Assembly (NCBI GenBank): GCA_009760855.2
Contig: WPIO01000022.1
Span: 4,127,501-4,191,500, forward strand
Direction: 5' to 3'
Source of the DNA: Cristatella mucedo
Lineage: Eukaryota > Bryozoa > Phylactolaemata > Cristatellidae
DNA: 64,000 nucleotides
The notes under the pieces are model-generated. The model was not told where the DNA came from. It was given only the letters and a program-made list of their open reading frames with translations, and did not search any database. Made by a program: the position numbers and the translations under genes. Of the stretch, positions 56,424-64,000 are shown piece after piece (position 1 is the stretch's first letter; each line of letters starts with the position of its first letter).

Positions 56424-57240
56424 AGCCCGATGGCGGCAACCCGGATAACCATAATAACCCGGGTGCGCGCGGACTGCGATAACTACCTGAATATTGGTCC
56501 AAATTACATAAAATTGGCTAAAGTGTTGGGTCCGTCGAGTTCTATTCGTCAGCAGAAAGGCAGCGATTTTGAAAATGATAATTTTTATTTCGCAAGTGTG
56601 CAGCGGCTGACCAGATCCAGGGAAAGGAACCAGGGCTCGATCTTGAAAATTGAGCCTATTTTTTCGAGAAATAGCTCAAGATTTATGGCTGATTTGGGAC
56701 AACCACTGGCGCCTTCTTCGGGCGCCCCACAGAGCGTATCTGCACGCCCGGAACAGCCTTCTTCGCTAATGCTCTTTTTTCTGCCATTAGTCAGATCCAT
56801 ATCGGATGCCGCCGCCAACGGCGCGCCAATATTGTCAGGATCTTCGTCCTCACTATCAGCGATACTCCCCCAGGCGAGCACTGGCGCCGCGATTCCGGAC
56901 CTGCTGCAAAATCTTTTCAGACCAGCGGGTGGCAAAGAAGTTCCCGGGAAATGTTTCCAAGAACTTGCACACCAGTTACATTGCGTTTTTAAGAACATGA
57001 TTGCTAACATATTTTATATCGTCATTATAGCCAACCGAAGCGTGCATTGAGCTCTTGCGCACATAGTTCTTAAGATTTCTTCGACACGATTCTGATGGTG
57101 CTGTTCCTGAATCAGGTCAACGGCGTTTTTGACTCTGAAACGCTATATTTTTTAGCGCAGCTATCCGCAAAATAAATAATTAATTACGATTCTACTTGCG
57201 GAAATTTGGTAACCCGGGTTACCACCTTCGGGCTAATTTG
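56418..57240. other. 6-bp target-site duplication
   Basis: AATTTG at 56418-56423 and 57235-57240 directly abuts the AG...CT ends of the enclosed element. Alignment to the related LINE at 60.9 kb (CATTTAGTGGGTC) indicates that only one copy belongs to the original site. Confidence 0.7.
56424..57234. mobile_element. 811-bp non-autonomous element with AG...CT terminal inverted repeats
   Basis: The left end 56424-56450 (AGCCCGATGGCGGCAACCCG...) and the reverse complement of the right end 57208-57234 (AGCCCGAAGGTGGTAACCCG...) match at 22 of 27 positions. The right end also contains the 16-bp palindrome GGTAACCCGGGTTACC. The 6-bp duplication and AG termini are features of Polinton/Maverick elements. 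A small internally deleted derivative would fit, but no Polinton protein is recognisable. Two overlapping frames inside (plus about 200 codons, minus about 140 codons with an acidic SEDEDPD patch) have no family I can name. Another DNA-transposon class remains possible. Confidence 0.7.
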
Positions 57241-57420
57241 GTGGGTCTTTGTGAGATTCGTACTTCGTGTGCATGTACCTACTGACATTATGCCTGCTGC
57301 TTGCGCGTGTTACCACTAACATTTGGTAATGGTTTTTATGCAGCATCTATAAAGTGCCTTGAAAAAAGATTCAGTCCTCTGAGGGTGCCATGCAAATACA
57401 TTATTATTATTATTATTGTA
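57241..57420 (+). mobile_element. L2-type LINE 3' UTR, 3' half of the split copy
   Basis: GTGGGTCTTTGTGAGATTCG, TACTTCGTGTGCATGTACCT, then TAAAGTGCCTTGAAAAAAGA, TTCAGTCCTCTGAGGGTGCC and (ATT)n. Collinear with 60935-61198. Confidence 0.85.
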
Positions 57421-57486
57421 CCCCATATTCCAAAATAAACTTGTAATATATAGACCATTCAAGACAAGGCAGGCTATCATCTGGAG

Positions 57487-57670
57487 CAATGGTTCTCAAC
57501 CTGTGGGTCGCAACCCCTTTGCGGGTCGAACGACCCTTTCACAGGGGTCGCCTAAGACTATCAGAAAACACATTTTCACATTTCGCACACATTAATTTCA
57601 TGATTAGGGGTCGCACAACACGAGGAACTGTATTAAAGGGTCAATGTATTAGGAAGGTTGAGAACCACTG
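57487..57670 (+). mobile_element. SPIN-like hAT MITE
   Basis: 16-bp terminal inverted repeats, CAATGGTTCTCAACCT at the left and CAGTGGTTCTCAACCT at the right (read inwards), match at 15 of 16 positions. The body has GTGGGTCGCAACCCCTTTGC, GGTCGAACGACCCTTTCACA, GGGGTCGCCTAAGAC, CGAGGAACTGTATTAAAGGG and AGGAAGGTTGAGAACCACTG. From memory these are hallmarks of the non-autonomous SPIN (Space Invaders) family, a hAT element known from many tetrapods and reported from a planarian, a pond snail and a triatomine bug. At 184 bp it is shorter than the usual copy and non-coding. I do not see an intact 8-bp target duplication (ATCTGGAG versus AGCATGCC). Confidence 0.88.
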
Positions 57671-59835
57671 AGCATGCCAGCGGATTTGAAAGAAACTATG
57701 AGTGTTTGGTTTAGCCCGACAGCAAAGTCAGCATTAAAACTTAGGCAGTATCGAGGACTACGCGTTTCTCGTTCTCCACATACTTGCCTGCCTACTTGCG
57801 CACCTGCGTATTGTAACCAATGTATAGAAAATAAATATCTCACGTGATTCCGCTTCTGTATCTGAACCAGGGTTTCAGGGCGTCGTTGAAGGAATAACAG
57901 CCTCGTTTCGGCGTTTTCGCGAATATACAGCCGCACGACGATGGTCACTTAGGATTATAATGCGAACTTTCATGGCCATCCTGGTTATGTCCACAGCCTA
58001 CGAGCTAGTGCGCGCTGAAGAGCCTTTACAGAGTAAAGGAGCTACAGACTCGCTGCTTTTCGCGAAAAACGCGCTCACGCGATTGGTGCGCCACGCCTCG
58101 GCTGCTGCAGCGAGCGTACTCCGGTGTGACCCGTGACCTCCGCGCTCCGCCTCGCAGGACGAGTCGCTGAGGCTGCGCCGGAGCAGCGTATACGCAGGTC
58201 GCAGCGCGCAGACGTCCGGAAAGAGCACTGCAACAATCGAGATCTGCCGACCAGAAGTGCGGGGGGCCACTGCACGCGCCGTCTGCGTGAGAAGGCGCGT
58301 GCGCGATCGGGCGAAACTTTCCGTAGCGAATGAATGCGATCATGCGCACCGCCGTCTGTAAGAGGGACGCGCGCAAGCGCAGCGTCTCACTTGCGATTTC
58401 TTCCGAATCGGCACCGCAACGGTTAAGCCGCCCGCGGCCCTGCCATCGCGCGGCACCGCGGCGGCCCCGCGCTCGAGCGGAGAGCTCGCCGCCGCGCCAC
58501 GCGAGCAACGGCGGCGGTCGAAGCTGCGGCGCTCTCGAGCCGAGCGGCCCAGCAGCAGACTCGTTCGACCGTCGACTTCCGGCCGTCAATACTAGCCTTC
58601 GCCCTTGGCGCGGCCACCGAACAGCGCGTGACGGAAAGCCGCGGCGCGCATTGCAGGCCGCTGCCGACGAAGCCTCGTGGTGAGGCGCGGTGGGCGCGCG
58701 CCGCTCTCTCTGCCTCGGTCTGCGCGTGCCTCCGGCTGCCGCGCGCGGCAACGTGCGGCACGACCAGACTGCTGCGTCGCCGTCGTGCCAGCCGCAGACT
58801 CGCCCGAGAATTAGCTCTGCAAGTTCGTGACGGTCGGGAAGCCTCGATTTCGCACGTCTCGGCGTCGCCCACTGAATGCGGTGCAAAGCGCGCCCGGCGG
58901 CTGTGCAAACTACTGCAGCGGCGGCGCGAGCGAGCGGAGCTTATGCGTCGCACACGCTCTACGTGCGCCCCGCGCCCGCCGCGAGGCGCACGTAGTCGCG
59001 ACCCCAGCAGATCGTTCCCGTGTGCGGACACTCACTCGCTATATTCTATTGAACCTGCGACCGCCGCCGCCGCCGCCGCCGCCGCCGCCTCTGTCCCGCC
59101 CCTCTGAAGGCTTCGCAGTCGCCTGGCGCTGACGCGCGAGCGCGCATGTCAGTGTGGCAAGCTTCGGCGCTGCGAAACGCACGGACTGCTGCGCGCCCGC
59201 GCGTCGAGCCCGAAGCTTCGGCCGTCGTGGCAGTCAGCGTGACGCGCCAAAGTGAGGCTCAGCAGGGGCTCGCTCGCTGGGCCTCAGGATCGGGTTTTGA
59301 CGCTGCGGCGCGCGTAGGAGGCTTCCTTTCGCCGAGAAGCTTAAGGAATTAAGGCCGGCGACGGAAGCCTCGCAGCCGTAGGGCAACGCCGAAGCGTCGG
59401 CAGTGCTGCCGGGGGCACGTGCTTTTAAAGGACGTGCGAAAACAGACCGTTGATTGGGAGCACAATAACGTCAAGCGCTGAGACGAGTGAATGACGCAGA
59501 GCTGGCAAGTGCGCCGTGTGCCGCACTTGGCGACGACTTTCCCATGACTCGTGTAAACCCTGGAGCCAGGAGCGACGCGGGAGCGGACGCGAGGACGGAG
59601 ATCAAACTGGCTGCGTAAACCTCCGACGTAATGAATGGCCGAAGCTAAACGGAGGAGAATCCGCGCGCGCGCACCCGGCTCAAGGACGCGAGCGTCCACC
59701 GCGCCGTTCCCGATGCATCTAGCGCGGAGCCGGCACTAGGCCATATATGCGAAGTATATCTATGGAATCTTTGGCCATCGAATGCCTCTCCCGTAAGTCC
59801 CCTCGAGCCCTTGCGGCGCCGCGTGGAAAGTGGAA
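57671..59835. other. Anonymous spacer and CpG-rich block, no supported gene
   Basis: 57950-59720 is CpG-rich with long overlapping frames on both strands (up to 286 codons on the minus strand) and a (GCC)n run at 59060-59090. Their Arg/Ala-rich translations show no domain. A CpG-island promoter is possible. Confidence 0.4.
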
Positions 59836-59900
59836 AGTGCAACGATTGACATAAAGTTCTCTTCGGGAGCTATACAAGTGAATTATATAATTTTATATTA
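59836..59900 (+). mobile_element. SINE2 or LINE 3' tail fragment
   Basis: TAAAGTTCTCTTCGGGAGCT then ATACAAGTGAATTATATAAT matches the last 50 bases of SINE2. Confidence 0.6.
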
Positions 59901-59903
59901 ATT

Positions 59904-59955
59904 ACACACGCACACGCGTACATGCACTCGCACACGCACGCACACGCACACTCAT
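59904..59955. repeat. CA/CG-rich imperfect microsatellite
   Basis: ACACACGCACACGCGTACAT-like alternating purine-pyrimidine repeat. Confidence 0.85.
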
Positions 59956-60520
59956 GCCGTATATATCTATACTTTTCCAGTGAGAGGCTACAAAGTTTGA
60001 GAATTAATTTAGTAAATTAAAGAATTCAATGCCAAGTACTTTTGCTGGAACGCACTCCGGCGGTTACAGAACTAGAGGCCCGCTCCACAAACACAGCGTG
60101 CAAGGAACGAGTGCTGGTCGTTGCAGACGCTTGATGGATACTAACGGAGCTGGTTTCTCGGAGACCATTAAACGACAACAACTGTGCGCAAGTATGCCGA
60201 CAGTAGCAGACAGCGACAGCAGGCAAAAAAGCCCACACCTTAAATATATAATGAAATAGCAAAAAGAAGACATTTTTATTGCATCATAACGGAATTGAAT
60301 CTCTTCATAGTTTACATACGATATACAGGAAGCAGGTAAGTATGGCTAGTAATAACACGCACGGCGTCAAAGAGCATATGCAGTAGGCATCCTTAGCATA
60401 TGGCTGCATGCCCGCCGGGTGAGAGGTCCGCGTGTGGCCAACGCTAATCGCACCGTACGACCCCACAACTACCCGTCACTTCAGACGGCATGTAAGACGT
60501 CCTAAACCATAAATCGTGAA
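59956..60520. other. Anonymous spacer, no gene seen
   Basis: Mixed sequence with frames under 80 codons and no domain. Confidence 0.35.
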
Positions 60521-60522
60521 AT

Positions 60523-61200
60523 ATGCAATGTGCAATCAGGCGATTACAGCTGGTAAAAAACTCTGCAGCTAGACTTGTCTGTCGTGAGCGTCGCAGTTAC
60601 CAGATCACACCCCTTCTCGCCGACCTGCACTGGCTACCAGTCAAGCAACGGATCGACTTCAAAGCCTTGTTGCTCACTTTTAGGTCACTTCATTCTTTGG
60701 CTCCAGCCTATCTATCAGATCTACTCCCCCACCAGGCCAAGCATCGTACCACCCGCTTTCGGAATCCAACAGTTCACCCATATCTCGTACAAACCTCAAA
60801 TCCTTTGGAGACCGTGCATTTAGTTCGTATGCTCCCAAAGCCTGGAACTCCTTACCGACTTGCGTCAGAACATCCCCTGACTTGACCACATTTAAAAAGA
60901 ACTTACACACCTATTTAGGACAGCATTTAGTGGGTCTCTTTGATTTGATTTGATTTGATTTGATGGGTCCTTTTGATTCGTCCTTCATGTGCTTATGCGT
61001 GCTGACACCGCGCATGCTGCCACTAACCCCATTTGCATGCTGACCCTATGCATGTCGCCCCTAACCATATTATTCATGTGGTTTATCAAGCACGGTATTA
61101 CTCACCATTCATATGCGTTTCCCTTTGCAGCAAATGTAAAGCGCCTAGGAAGAGATTGAGTTCTCTGAAGGCGCTTTATCAAATGTATTATTATTATTAA
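60523..61200 (+). mobile_element. L2-type LINE: C-terminus of the reverse transcriptase ORF and complete 3' UTR
   Basis: The most informative LINE copy in the window. 60540-60830 reads QLVKNSAARLVCRERRSYQI, TPLLADLHWLPVKQRIDFKA, LLLTFRSLHSLAPAYLSDLL: the standard L2 C-terminal series. A frameshift near 60800 moves the GDRAFSSYAPKAWNSLPT continuation (about 60807-60860) to another frame. Its 3' UTR has a (TTGAT)n run at 60938-60964, the CTAACCATATTATTCATGTG region, and the terminal stem-loop AAGCGCCTAGGAAGAGATTG, AGTTCTCTGAAGGCGCTTTA with (ATT)n. Confidence 0.92.
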
Positions 61201-61511
61201 ATACCCGGCTCCTGAGGAGAATAGCGCAGGACGCAATACCGTCGCGATCTGGCTGATTTAGCACGCGGCTAGACGCAGCTCACTAAGCCTGAGAGAAGCC
61301 GAAGGATCACCGAGGCGGCGGCGGCGGCACGTACCAAAGCAAAACTACTGTTAAAACGCGGACAAACGCGTGAGAGATGCGAGACTGCGCTTAGTCCAGG
61401 CAGTAACGATCGATTCCGCATAAGTGAACCTTAGTTGCCTCGTCTATAGGAATTTATTCGCCTCGCAGAGTGGAAGCGAGTTCTTTAGCGGCGTACGTGC
61501 ACAGCGTGCAC
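61201..61511. other. Anonymous spacer, no gene seen
   Basis: Contains a short (GGC)n run at 61316-61327. Nothing else recognised. Confidence 0.4.
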
Positions 61512-61640
61512 CGTCCCCTGGTCTTGGCCCAGGAGTAAGGTGCTCGCTCTTATCTACCCAGGTAGCGAGTCCAGCTGTGGGCCTTAATAGCCCGCTGCAA
61601 GCGGTGCTGACAGCCGTTGAGGCTCTTCTGCCTCTACACA
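61512..61640 (+). mobile_element. SINE1 copy leading into a minisatellite
   Basis: TGGTCTTGGCCCAGGAGTAA, GGTGCTCGCTCTTATC (box A region), a degraded box B, then TAGCCCGCTGCAAGCGGTGC, TGACAGCCGTTGAGGCTCTT and CTGCCTCTACACAAG. The usual tail (GAGGCTGTTTAATCAGCT) is replaced by a tandem array of GAGGCTGCTGAATCAGCA units. Confidence 0.8.
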
Positions 61641-62762
61641 AGCGAGGCTGCTGCATCAGCAGAGCGAGGCTGCTGCATCAGCAGAGCGAGGCTGCTGAAT
61701 CAGCAGAGCGAGGCTGCTGAATCAGCAGAGCGAGGCTGCTGAATCAGCAGAGCGAGGCTGCTGAATCAGCAGAGCGAGGCTGCTGAATCAGCAGAGCGAG
61801 GCTGGTGCATCAGCAGAGCGAGGCTGCTGAATCAGCAGAGCGAGGCTGCTGAATCAGCAGAGCGAGGCTGCTGAATCAGCAGAGCGAGGCTGGTGCATCA
61901 GCAGAGCGAGGCTGCTGAATCAGCAGAGCGAGGCTGCTGAATCAGCAGAGCGAGGCTGCTGAATCAGCAGAGCGAGGCTGGTGCATCAGCAGAGCGAGGC
62001 TGCTGAATCAGCAGAGCGAGGCTGGTGCATCAGCAGAGCGAGGCTGCTGAATCAGCAGAGCGAGGCTGCTGAATCAGCAGAGCGAGGCTGCTGAATCAGC
62101 AGAGCGAGGCTGCTGAATCAGCAGAGCGAGGCTGCTGAATCAGCAGAGCGAGGCTGGTGCATCAGCAGAGCGAGGCTGCTGAATCAGCAGAGCGAGGCTG
62201 CTGAATCAGCAGAGCGAGGCTGCTGAATCAGCAGAGCGAGGCTGCTGAATCAGCAGAGCGAGGCTGGTGCATCAGCAGAGCGAGGCTGCTGAATCAGCAG
62301 AGCGAGGCTGCTGAATCAGCAGAGCGAGGCTGCTGAATCAGCAGAGCGAGGCTGCTGAATCAGCAGAGCGAGGCTGGTGAATCAGCAGAGCGAGGCTGCT
62401 GAATCAGCAGAGCGAGGCTGCTGAATCAGCAGAGCGAGGCTGCTGAATCAGCAGAGCGAGGCTGCTGAATCAGCAGAGCGAGGCTGGTGCATCAGCAGAG
62501 CGAGGCTGCTGAATCAGCAGAGCGAGGCTGGTGCATCAGCAGAGCGAGGCTGCTGAATCAGCAGAGCGAGGCTGGTGCATCAGCAGAGCGAGGCTGCATC
62601 AGCAGAGCGAGGCTGCTGAATCAGCAGAGCGAGGCTGCTGAATCAGCAGAGCGAGGCTGCTGAATCAGCAGAGCGAGGCTGCTGAATCAGCAGAGCGAGG
62701 CTGGTGCATCAGCAGAGCGAGGCTGCTGAATCAGCAGAGCGAGGCTGGTGCATCAGCAGAGC
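61641..62762. repeat. 22-bp minisatellite, about 51 units, derived from the SINE1 tail
   Basis: The unit GCAGAGCGAGGCTGCTGAAT+CA is repeated about 51 times. The main variants are CTGAATCA (most units), GTGCATCA (about every 2-6 units) and CTGCATCA (first two units). There is one GTGAATCA unit and one unit shortened by 3 bases near 62590. Runs of four CTGAATCA units followed by one GTGCATCA unit recur, giving a 110-bp higher-order period in parts. It starts where a SINE1 tail should be and is followed 140 bases later by an inverted SINE1. Confidence 0.97.
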
Positions 62763-62897
62763 TCTCTTTCTTCTTCTTAGCAGTCGAGCTCTGAAGACGC
62801 AGGCAGCCGGCGGCAGCTTCCGCCAGTTCTGCCGCCGCATGCGCGCTACTAGCGCTGTAGCCTTTAACCCTTAAATGTTTACTGCTTAAACGAAAAA

Positions 62898-63067
62898 CCC
62901 AGCTGCTTAAACAGCCTCTTTTTGTATAGCGACAGAATAGCCTTTATGGCTATTACCACCGCTTGCAGTGGCGATAAAGGGTCGCCCACCACCGGAATCA
63001 AACTCACGACCTCGGGACCGAGGTCATGAAAGCAACCGCCTTACCTAGTGAGTCATTAGGGCTCACC
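62898..63067 (-). mobile_element. SINE1 copy, minus orientation
   Basis: Full-length copy: TGGTGAGCCCTAATGACTCA, CTAGGTAAGGCGGTTGC, box-B-like GAGTTTGATTCC, CCACCGCTTGCAG complement and the AAAAAGAGGCTGTTTAAGCA tail. It faces the plus-strand SINE1 at 61512 across the minisatellite. Confidence 0.88.
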
Positions 63068-63084
63068 ACGCTTCCTTTACAGTA

Positions 63085-63152
63085 TATGTAAAGTGCCTTG
63101 AAAAGGGTTAGGTTCTCTGAGGGTGCTACATGAATTTATTATGATCATTATT
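63085..63152 (+). mobile_element. L2-type LINE 3' tail
   Basis: TATGTAAAGTGCCTTGAAAA, GGGTTAGGTTCTCTGAGGGT and an ATTTATTATGATCATTATTA tail match the terminal stem-loop. Confidence 0.75.
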
Positions 63153-63821
63153 AAATGAGATGCACGCATTTTGCGAAAGAATGCATTCAACAGGGGCAAG
63201 CAAGCGCAGTGAGGCTGGACGCCGCCTTAGCAGACGGGCGCCACGCCACGCCACGCCCCGCCACTCCCCACCCCCAAGTAAGCGCACGCTTCATAAGCGC
63301 CGGATGCTCGTCAGAGTGCTGCAGCGGCGGTGGCCGGCGAGAAGCGACCTGCGCCAGCATCTGCACAGCGATATCGTCGGCACAGCGTGTCCATTCACTC
63401 GCCTCGCGCGCGCTCCCTCGCCGGGTGTCGAAGCGCGAAACGAAACGAGCGTGCACCGAGCGGAGGATGATAAATAATGCACAAGGCAATCGATCGCCGT
63501 TCAGTCCGCTTCGCCTGAATAATTCGTGAAGCGACAGAGCGTCTGCTCGGCTATCGCTATCGCCAAGATCGCGGCAAGTACGCAAAGACACGCGCACAAA
63601 CTGAGGAGAAAGGCGGCGACGTGCCGATCGAAGGGGAGGTAGTAAAATAAGTGCAGACGGCGAGCCACTCGCGCCGAGGTCAAGGCCGCTGGCGAGCGAG
63701 CGGCGTACGCGCAGCTTCCGCTCGAGCGGATCCCGCGCTCCGCGAAGCGACGCTGCTTTAAGCGGCTGCGCAACCCTGCCCTCGCCAAACGGCGGTCCGC
63801 GCGCCGAAGCCGCGCTCAACA
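63153..63821. other. CpG-rich block, possible 5' flank of the terminal ORF
   Basis: Overlapping frames on both strands without domains and a CCACGCCACGCCACGCC run at 63240-63262. Composition is promoter-like. Confidence 0.35.
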
Positions 63822-64000
63822 ATGGCGGTCTCGAGCGCTGGGCGAGAGCTCGAGCGACTCGAGCGCAGCAGCAGACGGAGCGGAGCGGCGGAGAGGCAGC
63901 GCGGTCTCACCAGACGGAGCGGAGCGGCGGGGAGGCAGCGCGGTCTCACCAGACGGAGCGGAGCGGCGGAGAGGCAGCGCGGTCGCACCAGACGGAGCGG
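63822..64000 (+). CDS. Open frame running off the window, with 13-residue repeats (possible 5' exon)
   Basis: An ATG in a good context (CAACAATGGCGG) opens a frame that stays open for 59 codons to the window edge. It begins MAVSSAGRELERLERSSRRS and then contains a 13-residue repeat of the type RRSGAAERQRGLT three times, encoded by the 39-bp tandem repeat. The product would be very basic and Arg-rich. Because the repeat unit is a multiple of three, openness alone is weak evidence, and the minus strand is also open. No family recognised and no splice site seen. The rest lies outside the window. Confidence 0.25.
   Translation, partial: MAVSSAGRELERLERSSRRSGAAERQRGLTRRSGAAGRQRGLTRRSGAAERQRGRTRRS
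63873..64000. repeat. 39-bp tandem repeat (3.3 units, continues past the edge)
   Basis: AGACGGAGCGGAGCGGCGGA starts at 63873, 63912, 63951 and 63990. Units differ at single positions (GAG/GGG, TCT/TCG). Confidence 0.95.

Noticed and set aside
57487-57670. SPIN-like element interpreted as host-conserved sequence
   Set aside because: Terminal inverted repeats with CAGTGGTTCTCAACC define a transposon, and the body has no coding or RNA-gene structure.
58026-58886. 286-codon minus-strand frame, the longest in the window
   Set aside because: CpG-rich composition explains its openness. Plus-strand frames overlap it, and I see no motif, signal peptide or family similarity.

Overview
This window looks like nuclear DNA of a bilaterian animal, most likely an invertebrate. 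The evidence is a eukaryotic tRNA-Lys gene with a Pol III terminator, tRNA-derived SINEs, L2/CR1-type LINE fragments, LTR retrotransposon pieces, hAT-type DNA transposon remnants and very heavy microsatellite content. I could not assign the species. I found no convincing intact host protein-coding gene. The long reading frames in the GC-rich stretches are mostly open because those stretches are CpG-rich and simple in sequence, and the Ser-Leu, Glu-Arg, Pro-Ser and His-Thr frames are translated microsatellites.

Layout: 1-5 kb is CpG-rich DNA with a large CT/CA microsatellite. 5-9 kb holds SINEs, LINE 3' ends and AT repeats. 9.4-14.7 kb is CpG-rich with GC hairpins, a (CT)n tract and a 28-bp minisatellite. 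14.8-28.3 kb carries LINE 3' ends (family B, two near-identical copies), a 320-bp hexanucleotide array and six SINE1 copies, separated by CpG-rich blocks. 28.4-31.1 kb has LINE tails, a 12-bp minisatellite framed by an inverted repeat, strong hairpins, a 44-bp perfect palindrome and two SINE2 copies. 33.7-46 kb is mostly anonymous, with microsatellites, minisatellites and LINE tails. 46.2-51.7 kb is a LINE cluster, and one of its copies is split by a solo LTR. 52.1-55.1 kb is a nearly perfect palindrome of two 1.33-kb LTRs of the same family. A tRNA-Lys gene follows at 55.6 kb. 56.3-57.7 kb has a LINE split by an 811-bp TIR element, then a SPIN-like hAT MITE. 58-59.7 kb is CpG-rich. 60.5-63.2 kb has a LINE 3' end, a SINE, a 1.1-kb minisatellite and another SINE. 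The window ends in a CpG-rich stretch with an ATG-initiated frame still open at the edge.

The parts explain one another. SINE2 ends in the same stem-loop as the L2-type LINE, as expected if the LINE supplies its retrotransposition machinery. The 22-bp minisatellite monomer resembles the SINE1 3' end. The LTR primer-binding site matches the tRNA-Lys encoded next door. The two split LINEs show that the LTR and TIR elements inserted after the LINEs. The strongest candidates for something undescribed are the head-to-head LTR palindrome integrated as a unit with its own 4-bp target duplication, the SPIN-like element, the 811-bp AG...CT element with a 6-bp duplication, and the SINE-tail-derived minisatellite.
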